Positions 1-7,194 of a stretch of 11,674 nt of DNA are shown here, one piece after another. How positions within the stretch are numbered: position 1 is the first letter of the stretch; each line of letters begins with the position of its first letter. The notes below the pieces were generated by a model. It worked only from the letters and a program-made list of their open reading frames with translations, had not been told where the DNA came from and made no database searches. Position numbers and translations under genes: made by a program. Source of the stretch: Acidobacteriota bacterium (lineage in GTDB: Bacteria; Acidobacteriota; Terriglobia; Acidiferrales; UBA7541). The DNA lies in the NCBI GenBank assembly GCA_003224515.1, contig QHZC01000287.1, positions 1,663-13,336 of the forward strand. The letters are read 5' to 3'.

Positions 1-248
1 TATGTCCCGTTTGCCAAACCAGAGAAGGTGTAACTGCCCGACGCGTTGGTAACCGTCGTCGCCCCGGCGGCCCCGCTCAAGGTCACCGTGGCTCCACTGC
101 CACCCGCGGCCGGACTGATCGTCCCGGAGATGTTGTACGTTTGCGGGGGCGGCGGCTGGGTGGATGAATTTCCCCTGACAACACCAGAACAACCCCAAGA
201 CAAGGCCATCGAGGCGAGCATCCCCATTAGTAAGAGCGCAGGCCGCAT
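1..248 (-). CDS. Putative lipoprotein with SdrD-B / carboxypeptidase-regulatory-like beta-sandwich repeat (N-terminal part)
   Basis: The gene runs off the left edge; 82 residues are visible. The first 20 form a signal peptide: a short basic start (MRP), a Leu/Met/Ala-rich core, then ALSWGC with Cys20 as the probable lipidation site. The lipobox is not canonical because Ser sits at -3 where Leu/Val/Ile is usual, so plain secretion is also possible. A low-complexity linker with PPPPQ follows. From about residue 38 the pattern YNISGTISPAAGG, then ATVTLSG, TTVTNASGSYTFSG and LANGTY is the usual beta-sandwich fold of Cna-B/SdrD-B or carboxypeptidase regulatory-like domains, often tandem in acidobacterial surface proteins. 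The ATG at 248-246 is preferred because the hydrophobic core follows directly. An in-frame TTG lies 13 codons upstream, and neither start has a good Shine-Dalgarno. The role is unknown, probably cell-envelope. It lies on the metH strand, 296 bp downstream, so it probably has its own promoter. Confidence 0.68.
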   Translation of the reverse strand, partial: MRPALLLMGMLASMALSWGCSGVVRGNSSTQPPPPQTYNISGTISPAAGGSGATVTLSGAAGATTVTNASGSYTFSGLANGT

Positions 249-396
249 GCGAAAACTTAGTTTCCAAAGGCCAGTAGGTTGGCTCAATCGCTGATCAGAC
301 GATGCAAGTTTCATGTCCAGGCAGCTCCAGAGTCTTCCGGTACTGTAGAATACGGGTGCATGAGATTTGGAAATACTGATTGGAAGGCCAATTTAA

Positions 397-417
397 GTAC
401 AGGTATTCACCCTGTAC
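397..417. repeat. Short perfect dyad GTACAGG-N7-CCTGTAC
   Basis: Two 7-base arms (397-403 and 411-417) are perfect reverse complements around a 7-base spacer, TATTCAC. The 21-bp symmetric layout resembles the operator of a dimeric repressor. It lies about 150 bp upstream of the lipoprotein start. Without other copies this stays a candidate only. Confidence 0.35.
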
Positions 418-484
418 GGGGTCGCCTTAACGAGGGTCAAGGGGAACTCAAGACTCGGCTTCGGTCATCCTGGGTTAGAAGCTG

Positions 485-538
485 TTGCACAACCCAATTT
501 TCGCCCAATGAAATCAATAACTTAGCAAGGTTGTGCAA
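485..538. repeat. Perfect 10-bp inverted repeat TTGCACAACC / GGTTGTGCAA after metH
   Basis: The arms at 485-494 and 529-538 are exact reverse complements separated by 34 AT-rich bases. The repeat begins 7 bases after the metH stop codon in the direction of transcription. No T-run follows the distal arm, so it is not a standard intrinsic terminator. It could be a long-loop hairpin at the mRNA 3' end, a binding site for two dimers, or the ends of a very small element. Confidence 0.45.
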
Positions 539-544
539 TACGCT

Positions 545-3500
545 TTAGGATTCTGCGGCATCCCCTGCAGAAAAATACGTGCAATCCGGATGGTGAAAGA
601 CGAGTGCGCTGACACTCGCTTCCGGATCCATCATAAAACCATCCGTCAGTTGAACGCCAATTTCTTCCGGTTTCAACAGCTTCCAGATCCCCGCCTGGTC
701 TTCGAGATTCGGACAGGCCGGGTAGCCAAAGCTGTAGCGCTTCCCGCGATAGCGTGAAGTAAATCGCTGCGCCATTGTCATCTCCGGCGGATCGGGGAAT
801 CCCCAGTCTTCGCGAATCCTCCGGTGCAGCCACTCCGCGCACGCTTCGGCTGTCTCAATCGCGAGCGCTTGCAAGCCATGCGATTTGAAATAGTACCCTT
901 CATTCTTCGCTTTTTCCGAGCGCTCGCGCACTCCTTCTCCCGCCGTCACAACGAACATCGCCAGGTGATCGCGTTGGCCATTCTGCTGCGGCAAAACATA
1001 ATCGCTCAAGCACAGATAATCGCCCTGCCGCTGCCTGGCAAACCGAAACGTGTGCACCGGCTCCTCGGTTCCACCCGCAAACAGGTGCAGCGACTCTCCC
1101 TCCGCCTCGGTTTCGAAGAATTGCCAAACCGCGCGGATCTTCATGAATTCTGCCGCCTCTTTTTTCACCTCTTCCATGTTTTCGAAGAGTTCGACGGCTT
1201 TCGAATCTCGCTCTGCGAGGCGCTTTTCAAAATCGCCGCGGAACCCCATATGTCGTCCATAGAGCATGAAAGGATTGATGTAGCTCCAGATTTCGCGCAG
1301 ATCCGGGACCAGCCGCACTTTACGTTCGACTGTGGCCACGCGGGGAATCGCTAGGTCGGTTCGAACGCGCGGCGAGCGAGTCAGTTTTGGAATTTCTGCC
1401 ACACTTATCGTCGTGCTCACGGCGTACCCGTTCCCCGATGCCGTGTGTGCGCGCACGACCTTTTCCCGCGTCGTCGGATCCATCAACTCATTCATCAAGC
1501 GCAGGCCAGTCATGGCATCTTTCGCGTAGCACACGGCCTTACCGTAGCTGGGTGCAATCCTCGTTTGTGTGAATTTCGCGGAGAGTGCCGCTCCCCCCAC
1601 AAGCAGCGGTATCTGGATCCCGGCATCCTTCAGATCGCTCGCCGTTGTCACCATCTGCTGCGCGCTTTTCACCAATAGCCCGGACAATCCAATGGCGTCC
1701 GGCTTGTGCTCTTGATACGCCTTGATCAGCTCTTCGGGCGGCACCTTGATCCCAAGGTTCACCACGTCATAGCCGTTGTTCTTCAAAATGATTTCGACGA
1801 GGTTTTTCCCGATGTCGTGGACATCACCCTTGACAGTCGCCAGCACCACCTTGCCACGTTTGGCAGTGTCGGCCTTTTCCATGAACTGTTCGAGGTGGCT
1901 GACGGCCGCCTTCATCGCTTCGGCCGACTGTAGTACTTCGGCGACAATCAATTCATTGGCATTAAACAGCCGGCCGACTTCCGCCATCCCCGTCATCAGC
2001 GGCCCATTCACAATGTCCAACGGCGGGGCCCCTTCGGCCCGCTTCTTTTCAAGGTCGTCGATCAACCCATCGCGCGTGCCTTCAATGATGTAATTTGCCA
2101 GGCGCTCGTCGAGCGGCAGGTCCGCCGCGCGCGCCTTCTCTTTCTTTTTCGCCGTGCGAAAATGTTCTGTAATTGCCGCGATATGAAATTGATTGACCGC
2201 CGCGCGCTGTTCCTTGTTCTGTTCGCGCCAGTCCGCCGGAACACTTCCGAGCAGAGCGGCGTTCGAATGGGCCGCAAGCACAGCTTTCGGTGGGTGTGAA
2301 AACAGCAGATTCTCGGCCAGCTCTCTCTCCTGAGTAGATATCGAAGCGAACCGCTCTAGTTTTTCTGCGTTCACTATGGCTAGATCCAGCCCGGCCTTCG
2401 TGCAGTAATACAGGAAAACCGAGTTCACTACCTCCCTCGCGCCCGCCGGCAATCCGAACGAAACGTTTGAAATTCCCAGAATCGTGCGCACATTGGGCAA
2501 GGCCTGTTTGATCAGCCGGATACCTTCTATGGTCTCCACCGCTCCGCCGATATAGTTTTCATCACCCGTCGCGCACGGGAACACCAACGGGTCGAATATG
2601 ATCTCTTCCGGCTCGAGGCCATATTTTTCCGTCAACAACTTGTACGAACGCTGCGCGATCTCGAGCTTTCGCTTGCGCGTAAAGGCTTGCGCTTGCAGCT
2701 TGTCCTCATCAATGCATCCGACCACCACGGCCGCGCCGAATTTGTGGGCAATCGGCACCACGCGCTCAAACTTTTCTTCGCCGTCTTCCAGGTTAATAGA
2801 ATTGATGATCGCTTTGCCCTGGCAATAGGTAAGCGCCAATTCGATCGCCGCGGGATCGGTGGTATCGATCATCACCGGGGTCTTCACTTTGCGAATCAGC
2901 TTCTCGTAAAACGGCGCTATGTCTTTTTTTTCGTCGCGTTCCGTACTCTGCAGGCACACGTCCACAATATGAGCGCCCCCGCGCACCTGCCGCCGCGCAA
3001 TCTCGCTCGCCTCTTCCCACTTTTCTTCCGCGACCAGGTTCTTGAACAACCGTGAACCGATGACGTTTGTTCGCTCGCCCACCAGCAAAGGCCGCGTACT
3101 TTCCTCTACCTCGATGGTCTCTATTCCCGAGTACACCGCGCGATGCGCTTCTTCAGGGCGCCGTCGAGGTCTCTTGCCCTCCACCATTTGAGCAAGCGCG
3201 TGGATATGCTTTTCGGTTGTTCCGCAGCATCCGCCGACAATGTTCAACCAGCCATGATCCACGAATTTTTCGAGCTGCGTGGCCAGCGAAGTTGGCGTCT
3301 CCAAATACTTGCCTTCATCATCCGGCAAGCCTGCATTCGGATAGCAGGACACGAACTCGCCGGTGAGCTGACTGAGTGTTCGAATGTGGTCCGTCATAAA
3401 CTCGGGCCCGGTCGCACAATTCATCCCGAAAGCGAGCGGATGCGCATGGCGCAGTGAAGCCCACATCGCCTCAACCGTCTGGCCCGCCAGCATCGTGCCC

Positions 3501-4111
3501 ATCGGTTCGATGGTCACCGATACGATGAATGGCACCTCGCCGCCGATCTCTCTTGAGAGCCCTTGGATGGCCAGGATGGCCGCTTTGATATTCCGGGTGT
3601 CCTGGCAGGTTTCCACCAGCAAGACGTCGACGCCGCCTTCGACCAATCCTTTGGCCTGGATATAATAGGCCTCGCGCAATTGCTCGAACGTGACGCCTCC
3701 CGTAACTGTAATTGCCTTGGTCGTTGGACCTATGGATCCCGCGACGAACCGCGGCTTTTGCGACGTGGCCAGTTCATCCGCTGCTTGCCGAGCCAATTCC
3801 GCCGCTCGTTTGTTCAGTTCGTGGGCGTGTGCGGCCAGGCCATACTCCGCCAGCACGATGGGCGCTCCACCGAAACTATTCGTCTCCACAATGTCTGAGC
3901 CTGCTTCAAAGTACTTGCGATGAATCTCCAGCACCACATCGGGACGCGTCCGAACCAGATTCTCATTGCAGCCTTCAAGCGCAGCGCCACCAAAATCCGT
4001 CGCCACCAGGTTTCGTTGCTGAAGCATGGTGCCCATCGCGCCGTCAAGCACGAGGATCCGTTGCGAGAGCAACTCCCGCAGGGCTTTCGCGGATTCGTTC
4101 AAGTTTCGCAT
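545..4111 (-). CDS. metH: Cobalamin-dependent methionine synthase (5-methyltetrahydrofolate-homocysteine methyltransferase)
   Basis: This cytosolic enzyme moves a methyl group from 5-methyltetrahydrofolate via cobalamin to homocysteine, making methionine. All modules are present in 1188 residues, close to the usual 1200. Positions count from the ATG at 4111. The homocysteine domain (about 15-330) opens with RILVLDGAMGTM and carries the zinc cysteines in GMNC (232) and GGCCGTT (295-296). The pterin domain (about 340-600) begins LLVGERTNVIGSRLF. The cobalamin cap is at about 665-745. The B12 domain (about 752-875) has DVHDIG, with the cobalt-ligand His at 765, plus GLSGLLVKS and LLVGGAALS. The reactivation domain (about 930-1188) holds RYSFGYPACP, which binds S-adenosylmethionine. 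An in-frame TTG at 4165 would add 18 residues, but ATG 4111 fits the family start better; neither has a clear ribosome site. Where E. coli MetH has Asp946 (YIDWTPFF), this protein reads YINPF. The gene is transcribed alone, divergent from the wecB remnant. Confidence 0.97.
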   Translation of the reverse strand: MRNLNESAKALRELLSQRILVLDGAMGTMLQQRNLVATDFGGAALEGCNENLVRTRPDVVLEIHRKYFEAGSDIVETNSFGGAPIVLAEYGLAAHAHELNKRAAELARQAADELATSQKPRFVAGSIGPTTKAITVTGGVTFEQLREAYYIQAKGLVEGGVDVLLVETCQDTRNIKAAILAIQGLSREIGGEVPFIVSVTIEPMGTMLAGQTVEAMWASLRHAHPLAFGMNCATGPEFMTDHIRTLSQLTGEFVSCYPNAGLPDDEGKYLETPTSLATQLEKFVDHGWLNIVGGCCGTTEKHIHALAQMVEGKRPRRRPEEAHRAVYSGIETIEVEESTRPLLVGERTNVIGSRLFKNLVAEEKWEEASEIARRQVRGGAHIVDVCLQSTERDEKKDIAPFYEKLIRKVKTPVMIDTTDPAAIELALTYCQGKAIINSINLEDGEEKFERVVPIAHKFGAAVVVGCIDEDKLQAQAFTRKRKLEIAQRSYKLLTEKYGLEPEEIIFDPLVFPCATGDENYIGGAVETIEGIRLIKQALPNVRTILGISNVSFGLPAGAREVVNSVFLYYCTKAGLDLAIVNAEKLERFASISTQERELAENLLFSHPPKAVLAAHSNAALLGSVPADWREQNKEQRAAVNQFHIAAITEHFRTAKKKEKARAADLPLDERLANYIIEGTRDGLIDDLEKKRAEGAPPLDIVNGPLMTGMAEVGRLFNANELIVAEVLQSAEAMKAAVSHLEQFMEKADTAKRGKVVLATVKGDVHDIGKNLVEIILKNNGYDVVNLGIKVPPEELIKAYQEHKPDAIGLSGLLVKSAQQMVTTASDLKDAGIQIPLLVGGAALSAKFTQTRIAPSYGKAVCYAKDAMTGLRLMNELMDPTTREKVVRAHTASGNGYAVSTTISVAEIPKLTRSPRVRTDLAIPRVATVERKVRLVPDLREIWSYINPFMLYGRHMGFRGDFEKRLAERDSKAVELFENMEEVKKEAAEFMKIRAVWQFFETEAEGESLHLFAGGTEEPVHTFRFARQRQGDYLCLSDYVLPQQNGQRDHLAMFVVTAGEGVRERSEKAKNEGYYFKSHGLQALAIETAEACAEWLHRRIREDWGFPDPPEMTMAQRFTSRYRGKRYSFGYPACPNLEDQAGIWKLLKPEEIGVQLTDGFMMDPEASVSALVFHHPDCTYFSAGDAAES

Positions 4112-4192
4112 GTGCTCGAATGTTGTACCCTTCACCAGGCCCTTCAACAACAGAGAAAGCGTCAATAAAATGTGAGCTTTCCGGGCACGTCT

Positions 4193-4198
4193 ATTTTA
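4193..4198 (-). promoter_or_regulatory. Possible -10 element (TAAAAT) for metH
   Basis: On the minus strand, TAAAAT lies 82 bases upstream of the preferred metH start. The region 18 bases further upstream (TTCGTA) is only a weak -35 match. The space up to the divergent wecB remnant is too short for a full cobalamin riboswitch, and I recognise no S-adenosylmethionine riboswitch. This is a weak call. Confidence 0.22.
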
Positions 4199-4331
4199 CG
4201 CAGGTTGCTTGCAAGATACGAACCCCGATGCGCCGGACTACTGTTTTTTTCGTTCGAATGGCGAATCGGCGGTCCCGAATGATTGTTTCTCAAATGCTTT
4301 ACTCAGCTTTGTTGCCGGACACGAACGCTTT

Positions 4332-5343
4332 ATGAGCCCACGCCTGAAAACCTGAACATTGTCGGTGCGCCGTCCCAATCTCCCCCAAATTGTGCCGCTT
4401 ATCGACGAGATGCCCAGCGCCATCGCGACATCGAGCCTGTCCCCGTCCAAACGCGCCAGCACTATGACGAAAAGCTTTCCGACATTTTCTTCCGCCAAAT
4501 GGGCATTCTTTCGCCCCACGTTAATTAATCTGGAAGTAGGCTCCGGCTCTTATGCTTCGCAGACGTCAGAAGTTTTGAAACGCGTCGAGCCGGTTCTCCT
4601 GGACGGCAAGCCGGACCTTGTCTGGTCGCCGGTAACGTCAATTCCACCATTGCTGTTTCTCATCCCGCTCCTGAAACTTGGTATTCGCATGGCGCACCTG
4701 GGAAGCCGGTCTCCGCAGTTTTGACCGCGCCATGCCCCGAGGAAATCAGCCGCATCCTGGATCGCCGACTATCTCTTTGTGACTGAAGAAGCCGATCGCC
4801 AAGCAATCCGGTATCGGAAACGACCTGGGCCCGATGAACGGGACAGGCTGGAAGCGTTCGGAGTCCTCACTCTGCACCAGCCTTCCAATGTCGATTCGAC
4901 GGAGAAGCTCTAGCCAGCTTCTGGGCGCCTTAGACGCCGTCGCTGCAGAGATGCCCGTCATTTTTCGAGTGCATTCGCGAACCCAACCGCGGCTGACACC
5001 GGAGGGAATCCGGCATCACCCGCAACTGCGCCTCATTCCCCCTGTCGGATATCTGGATATTCTTTGCCTTCTCAACAGGTCAGCGCTTGTTTGGACTGAT
5101 TCCGGCGGGATGCACAAGGAAACGACCGCTCTCGGCGTCCCCTGCCTCACGCTGCGGGAGAACACCGAGCGGCCCGTGACCATCTCACAAGGGACAAATT
5201 TGCCCCTTGGCACGGATCCTGGCAAAATTGTGGCTGCCGCTCGTGATACGCTAGACGGCAAAGGCGAGGTCGGTCGCATCCCTCCCATTTGGATTGGCCA
5301 TGCGGCCAACCGGATCGTGGAAATTCTCTTGAAATTGGTACCC
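4332..5343 (+). pseudogene. wecB: Decayed UDP-N-acetylglucosamine 2-epimerase (non-hydrolysing, WecB type)
   Basis: An intact WecB interconverts UDP-GlcNAc and UDP-ManNAc for surface glycan synthesis. Here nearly the whole family signature survives but is scattered over all three forward frames. In order: MSPRLK (4332), LNIVGA (4352), RPNLPQIVPLIDEM (4371), RHRDIEPV and QHYDEKLSDIFFRQMGI (from 4418), LEVGSGS and VLKRVEPVLLDGKPDL (from 4530), LVAGNVNSTIA (4622), LKLGIRMAHL (4671), EAGLRSFDRAMP (4702), EEISRILDR (4739), DYLFVTEEADRQ (4767), LTLHQPSNVD, then a long uninterrupted block from about 4912 (LLGALDAVAAEMPVIF, LIPPVGYLD, TDSGG, ETTALGVPCLTLRENTERPV, ALDGKG-like, HAANRIVEILL). That makes about ten frame changes, one a 4-base tandem duplication near 4523-4529. 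About 30 residues, including the usual NVMIDTL region, are missing between 4810 and 4850. The original stop is lost and the frame runs open to 5463. No functional epimerase can be made. Confidence 0.93.
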
Positions 5344-5389
5344 CAAGGATATGCATCGTGGGTGTCAGTAACAATTCGTGAACAGGCCT

Positions 5390-5420
5390 GCCAAAGGGAC
5401 TTGCCCCTTTGGCCAGTTTT
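5390..5420 (+). terminator. Hairpin followed by a short T-run; probable rho-independent terminator of the wecB remnant
   Basis: GCCAAAGGG (5390-5398) and CCCTTTGGC (5405-5413) are exact reverse complements around a 6-base loop, followed by CAGTTTT. A GC-rich 9-bp stem ahead of four T's is terminator-like although the T-run is short. It sits between the decayed epimerase and the preferred start of the regulator at 5438. This argues against the alternative regulator start at 5378, which would place the hairpin inside the coding region. Confidence 0.5.
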
Positions 5421-5437
5421 CACTACGCTGGCGGACA

Positions 5438-6112
5438 GTGACTACGAAACGTGCTATATCTAAGCTTGGCGTCTGCATCCTCTCGCCGCACCCATTAGTG
5501 CTGAGCGAGTTCGAACGCATTCTGGCGAAAGCGCCATTCAAGGTATTCTCCAAACAACTTGAATCCACCCTGGCACCCGACCTGCGGAATCTGGAAGCGC
5601 CTCGCGCACAGGTCTATGTTATCGACGCACACGCCGCCAAGCCCGCTACCGGCGCTCTGCTGGCCAATCTTCTGGAACGCTATCCCGAAGCCCGGCTTAT
5701 CGTCGTCGGGGAGCAGCACAGCGAAGCCAACTGTTATTCTCTTTTGCGCTCGGGTGTTAAGGGCCTGCTTACCTACGTCGAAGCCCGCGAGCAATTGATC
5801 CGCGCGCTCCCCCTGGTGGCTAGCGGAGGATTCTGGGTTCCGCGTCAGCTATTGTCCGGATTTGTTGATTCCATTCTCACCGGGCAGGGCCGGCGATTGA
5901 AGACCGATTCCGTCACGAATCTCAGCCGCCGCGAGCAAGAAGTCCTCGATTCGCTGCTGGAAAATCTTTCCAACAAGGAGATTGCCAGCAAGCTCAATAT
6001 TGCGGAACGTACTGTGAAGTTTCACGTTTCAAACTTGCTGAGCAAATTCGGTGTGCGCCGCCGTGCCGACCTGATTCTTCTTACCTTCCAACGCCGTTTG
6101 TCGCAGGCTTAG
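5438..6112 (+). CDS. LuxR/NarL-family transcriptional regulator with degenerate receiver domain
   Basis: This is a 224-residue cytosolic DNA-binding protein of response-regulator layout. Residues 9-145 have the receiver fold, with VYVIDAHA placing Asp63 at the phospho-acceptor position. Residues 160-218 are a LuxR-type helix-turn-helix: NLSRREQEVLDSLLENLSNK, then EIASKLNIAERTVKFHVSNL and LLSKFGVRRRADLI. The receiver is unusual. The acidic pair normally in VDDHP is replaced by LSPHP (16-17), the switch Thr/Ser position reads VVGEQ, and the conserved Lys of the LLKD-like loop is Thr112 in LLTYVE. It may therefore work without phosphorylation or with another signal. No histidine kinase is adjacent. 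The GTG at 5438 begins just before the domain; an in-frame GTG at 5378 would run through the hairpin at 5390-5413. Ribosome sites are weak for both. Its targets are unknown; neighbouring glycan genes are a guess by position only. Confidence 0.85.
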   Translation: MTTKRAISKLGVCILSPHPLVLSEFERILAKAPFKVFSKQLESTLAPDLRNLEAPRAQVYVIDAHAAKPATGALLANLLERYPEARLIVVGEQHSEANCYSLLRSGVKGLLTYVEAREQLIRALPLVASGGFWVPRQLLSGFVDSILTGQGRRLKTDSVTNLSRREQEVLDSLLENLSNKEIASKLNIAERTVKFHVSNLLSKFGVRRRADLILLTFQRRLSQA

Positions 6113-6212
6113 CCTTTGTGGTGTTTCCTGGTTGGTGTACTCTCGGTCACTGCAGGCCGTGGTGCTGTATCCGCTGGTTCTGAGCAAAATTTATTTTGGT
6201 TTAGGGCCTACT

Positions 6213-6220
6213 GGGGGAGA
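6213..6220 (+). promoter_or_regulatory. Strong Shine-Dalgarno (GGGGGAGA) fixing the galE GTG start
   Basis: GGGGGAGA lies 8 bases before the GTG at 6229. The spacing is good and the following codons give the Rossmann-fold start MNILVTGAAGYIG, so the GTG start is well supported. Confidence 0.7.
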
Positions 6221-6228
6221 ACGGACAC

Positions 6229-7194
6229 GTGAATATTCTCGTCACAGGAGCGGCGGGCTACATTGGCAGCATCTGCTCGGAAGTCCTGCTGGCGCGCGGA
6301 ATGCGCGTCATTGCGCTCGACAGCTTGGTTGAAGGTCATCGTGCGGCCGTGCTGCAGGGTGCGGTCTTTTGCCAGGTTGATCTTGGAAATCGCGCCCAGA
6401 TCGAAAGCGTTTTCTCCCAACACAAGATTGATGCCGTGATGCACTTTGCTGCCGAGGCTCTGGTCGCCAAATCCGTGCGCGAGCCCAGCATTTTCTACGC
6501 TACCAACGTAGCCTGCGGCGTGAATCTGCTGGATGCCGTCACCCGTCACGGGGTAAAGAAATTTATTTTTTCGTCGACCGCCGCCACTTACGGCGAACCC
6601 GAGATGGTTCCCATCCCGGAAGAACATCCAAAAGCGCCCATCAATCCCTACGGAAAATCCAAGCTCGTTTTCGAGCAAATCTTGGCCGATTACAATACCT
6701 ACACCCAGCTGAAGTATGTGTCCCTGCGCTATTTCAACGCCGCCGGAGCCTCCAAAGAGCTCGGCGAGCATCACCGCATAGAAACTCATCTCATCCCGCG
6801 CGTTCTTGATGCCGCGAGCGGAGTTCTGCCTTACGTCGATGTTTTTGGGACGGACTATCCCACCCCTGACGGAACCTGCGTCCGGGATTACATCCATGTG
6901 CTGGACATCGAACGCCTTTCCGGCGAAGCCTTTAACGTGGGCAACAGCCGCGGTTTTTCCATTCTCGAAGTGATCGATGCCGCCGAACGCATCACCGGCC
7001 GCAAGATTCCCCGCAAACTCGGGCCACGGCGTCCGGGCGATCCGGCCGTTCTCGTCGCCAGCAAGGAAAAGTTAAAGCGCGCGCTCGGCTGGGAAGCATC
7101 GCATTCTTCCCTCGAAGAAATTATTCAATCGGCCTGGGCCTGGAGGCAGAAACACCCGCACGGATATTCCGAAGGTGCGTCGGCGCAAGACTAA
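6229..7194 (+). CDS. galE: UDP-glucose 4-epimerase, apparently with an internal deletion
   Basis: This is an extended short-chain dehydrogenase of 321 residues that would interconvert UDP-glucose and UDP-galactose with bound NAD, feeding surface polysaccharides or galactose use. Visible motifs are the NAD loop GAAGYIGS (7-14), MHFAAEALVAKS (71-82), FSSTAATYG with Thr117 at the catalytic Ser/Thr position, the catalytic pair Tyr141/Lys145 in NPYGKSK, and the substrate segment LRYFNAAGAS. The oddity is at 220-237. The family usually reads DYIHVLDLA, then an amphipathic helix (AHxLALE-like), then GxAYNVG; here DYIHVLDIERLSGEAFNVG skips the helix, so roughly 11-15 residues are missing in frame (near 6904-6924). 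Fold and activity may be impaired. The rest of the C-terminal domain (RRPGDPAVLVAS, LGW) is intact. The gene follows the regulator on the same strand after 116 bp, and its stop overlaps the converging glycosyltransferase by 4 bp. Confidence 0.9.
   Translation: MNILVTGAAGYIGSICSEVLLARGMRVIALDSLVEGHRAAVLQGAVFCQVDLGNRAQIESVFSQHKIDAVMHFAAEALVAKSVREPSIFYATNVACGVNLLDAVTRHGVKKFIFSSTAATYGEPEMVPIPEEHPKAPINPYGKSKLVFEQILADYNTYTQLKYVSLRYFNAAGASKELGEHHRIETHLIPRVLDAASGVLPYVDVFGTDYPTPDGTCVRDYIHVLDIERLSGEAFNVGNSRGFSILEVIDAAERITGRKIPRKLGPRRPGDPAVLVASKEKLKRALGWEASHSSLEEIIQSAWAWRQKHPHGYSEGASAQD

Larger units (their letters stand above)
249..544. other. Intergenic region between metH and the lipoprotein gene
   Basis: These 296 bases have no convincing coding frame. 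They hold two inverted repeats, listed separately at 397-417 and 485-538. On the minus strand a TTGACC (-35-like) at about 435-440 lies just upstream of the 397-417 dyad, but no good -10 follows at the right distance, so I do not call a promoter. No stem followed by a T-run is seen after metH in its direction of transcription. Confidence 0.5.

Noticed and set aside
4112..4331. Cobalamin or S-adenosylmethionine riboswitch upstream of metH
   Set aside because: The spacer is short and I find no B12-box-like or SAM-box-like conserved core; a covariance-model scan would settle it.
3563..4335. Several plus-strand open frames opposite the 5' part of metH, up to 207 codons
   Set aside because: They are antisense to a strongly conserved coding region and show no recognisable domain or ribosome site.
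4332..5463. Reading the decayed wecB as two or three separate small genes, or as programmed frameshifting
   Set aside because: Ten shifts in both directions plus a deletion and a lost stop cannot be a programmed event, and each fragment matches a consecutive part of one enzyme.
6208..6897. A 229-codon minus-strand frame opposite galE
   Set aside because: It lies wholly antisense to conserved galE codons and its Gly-rich translation resembles no family I know.
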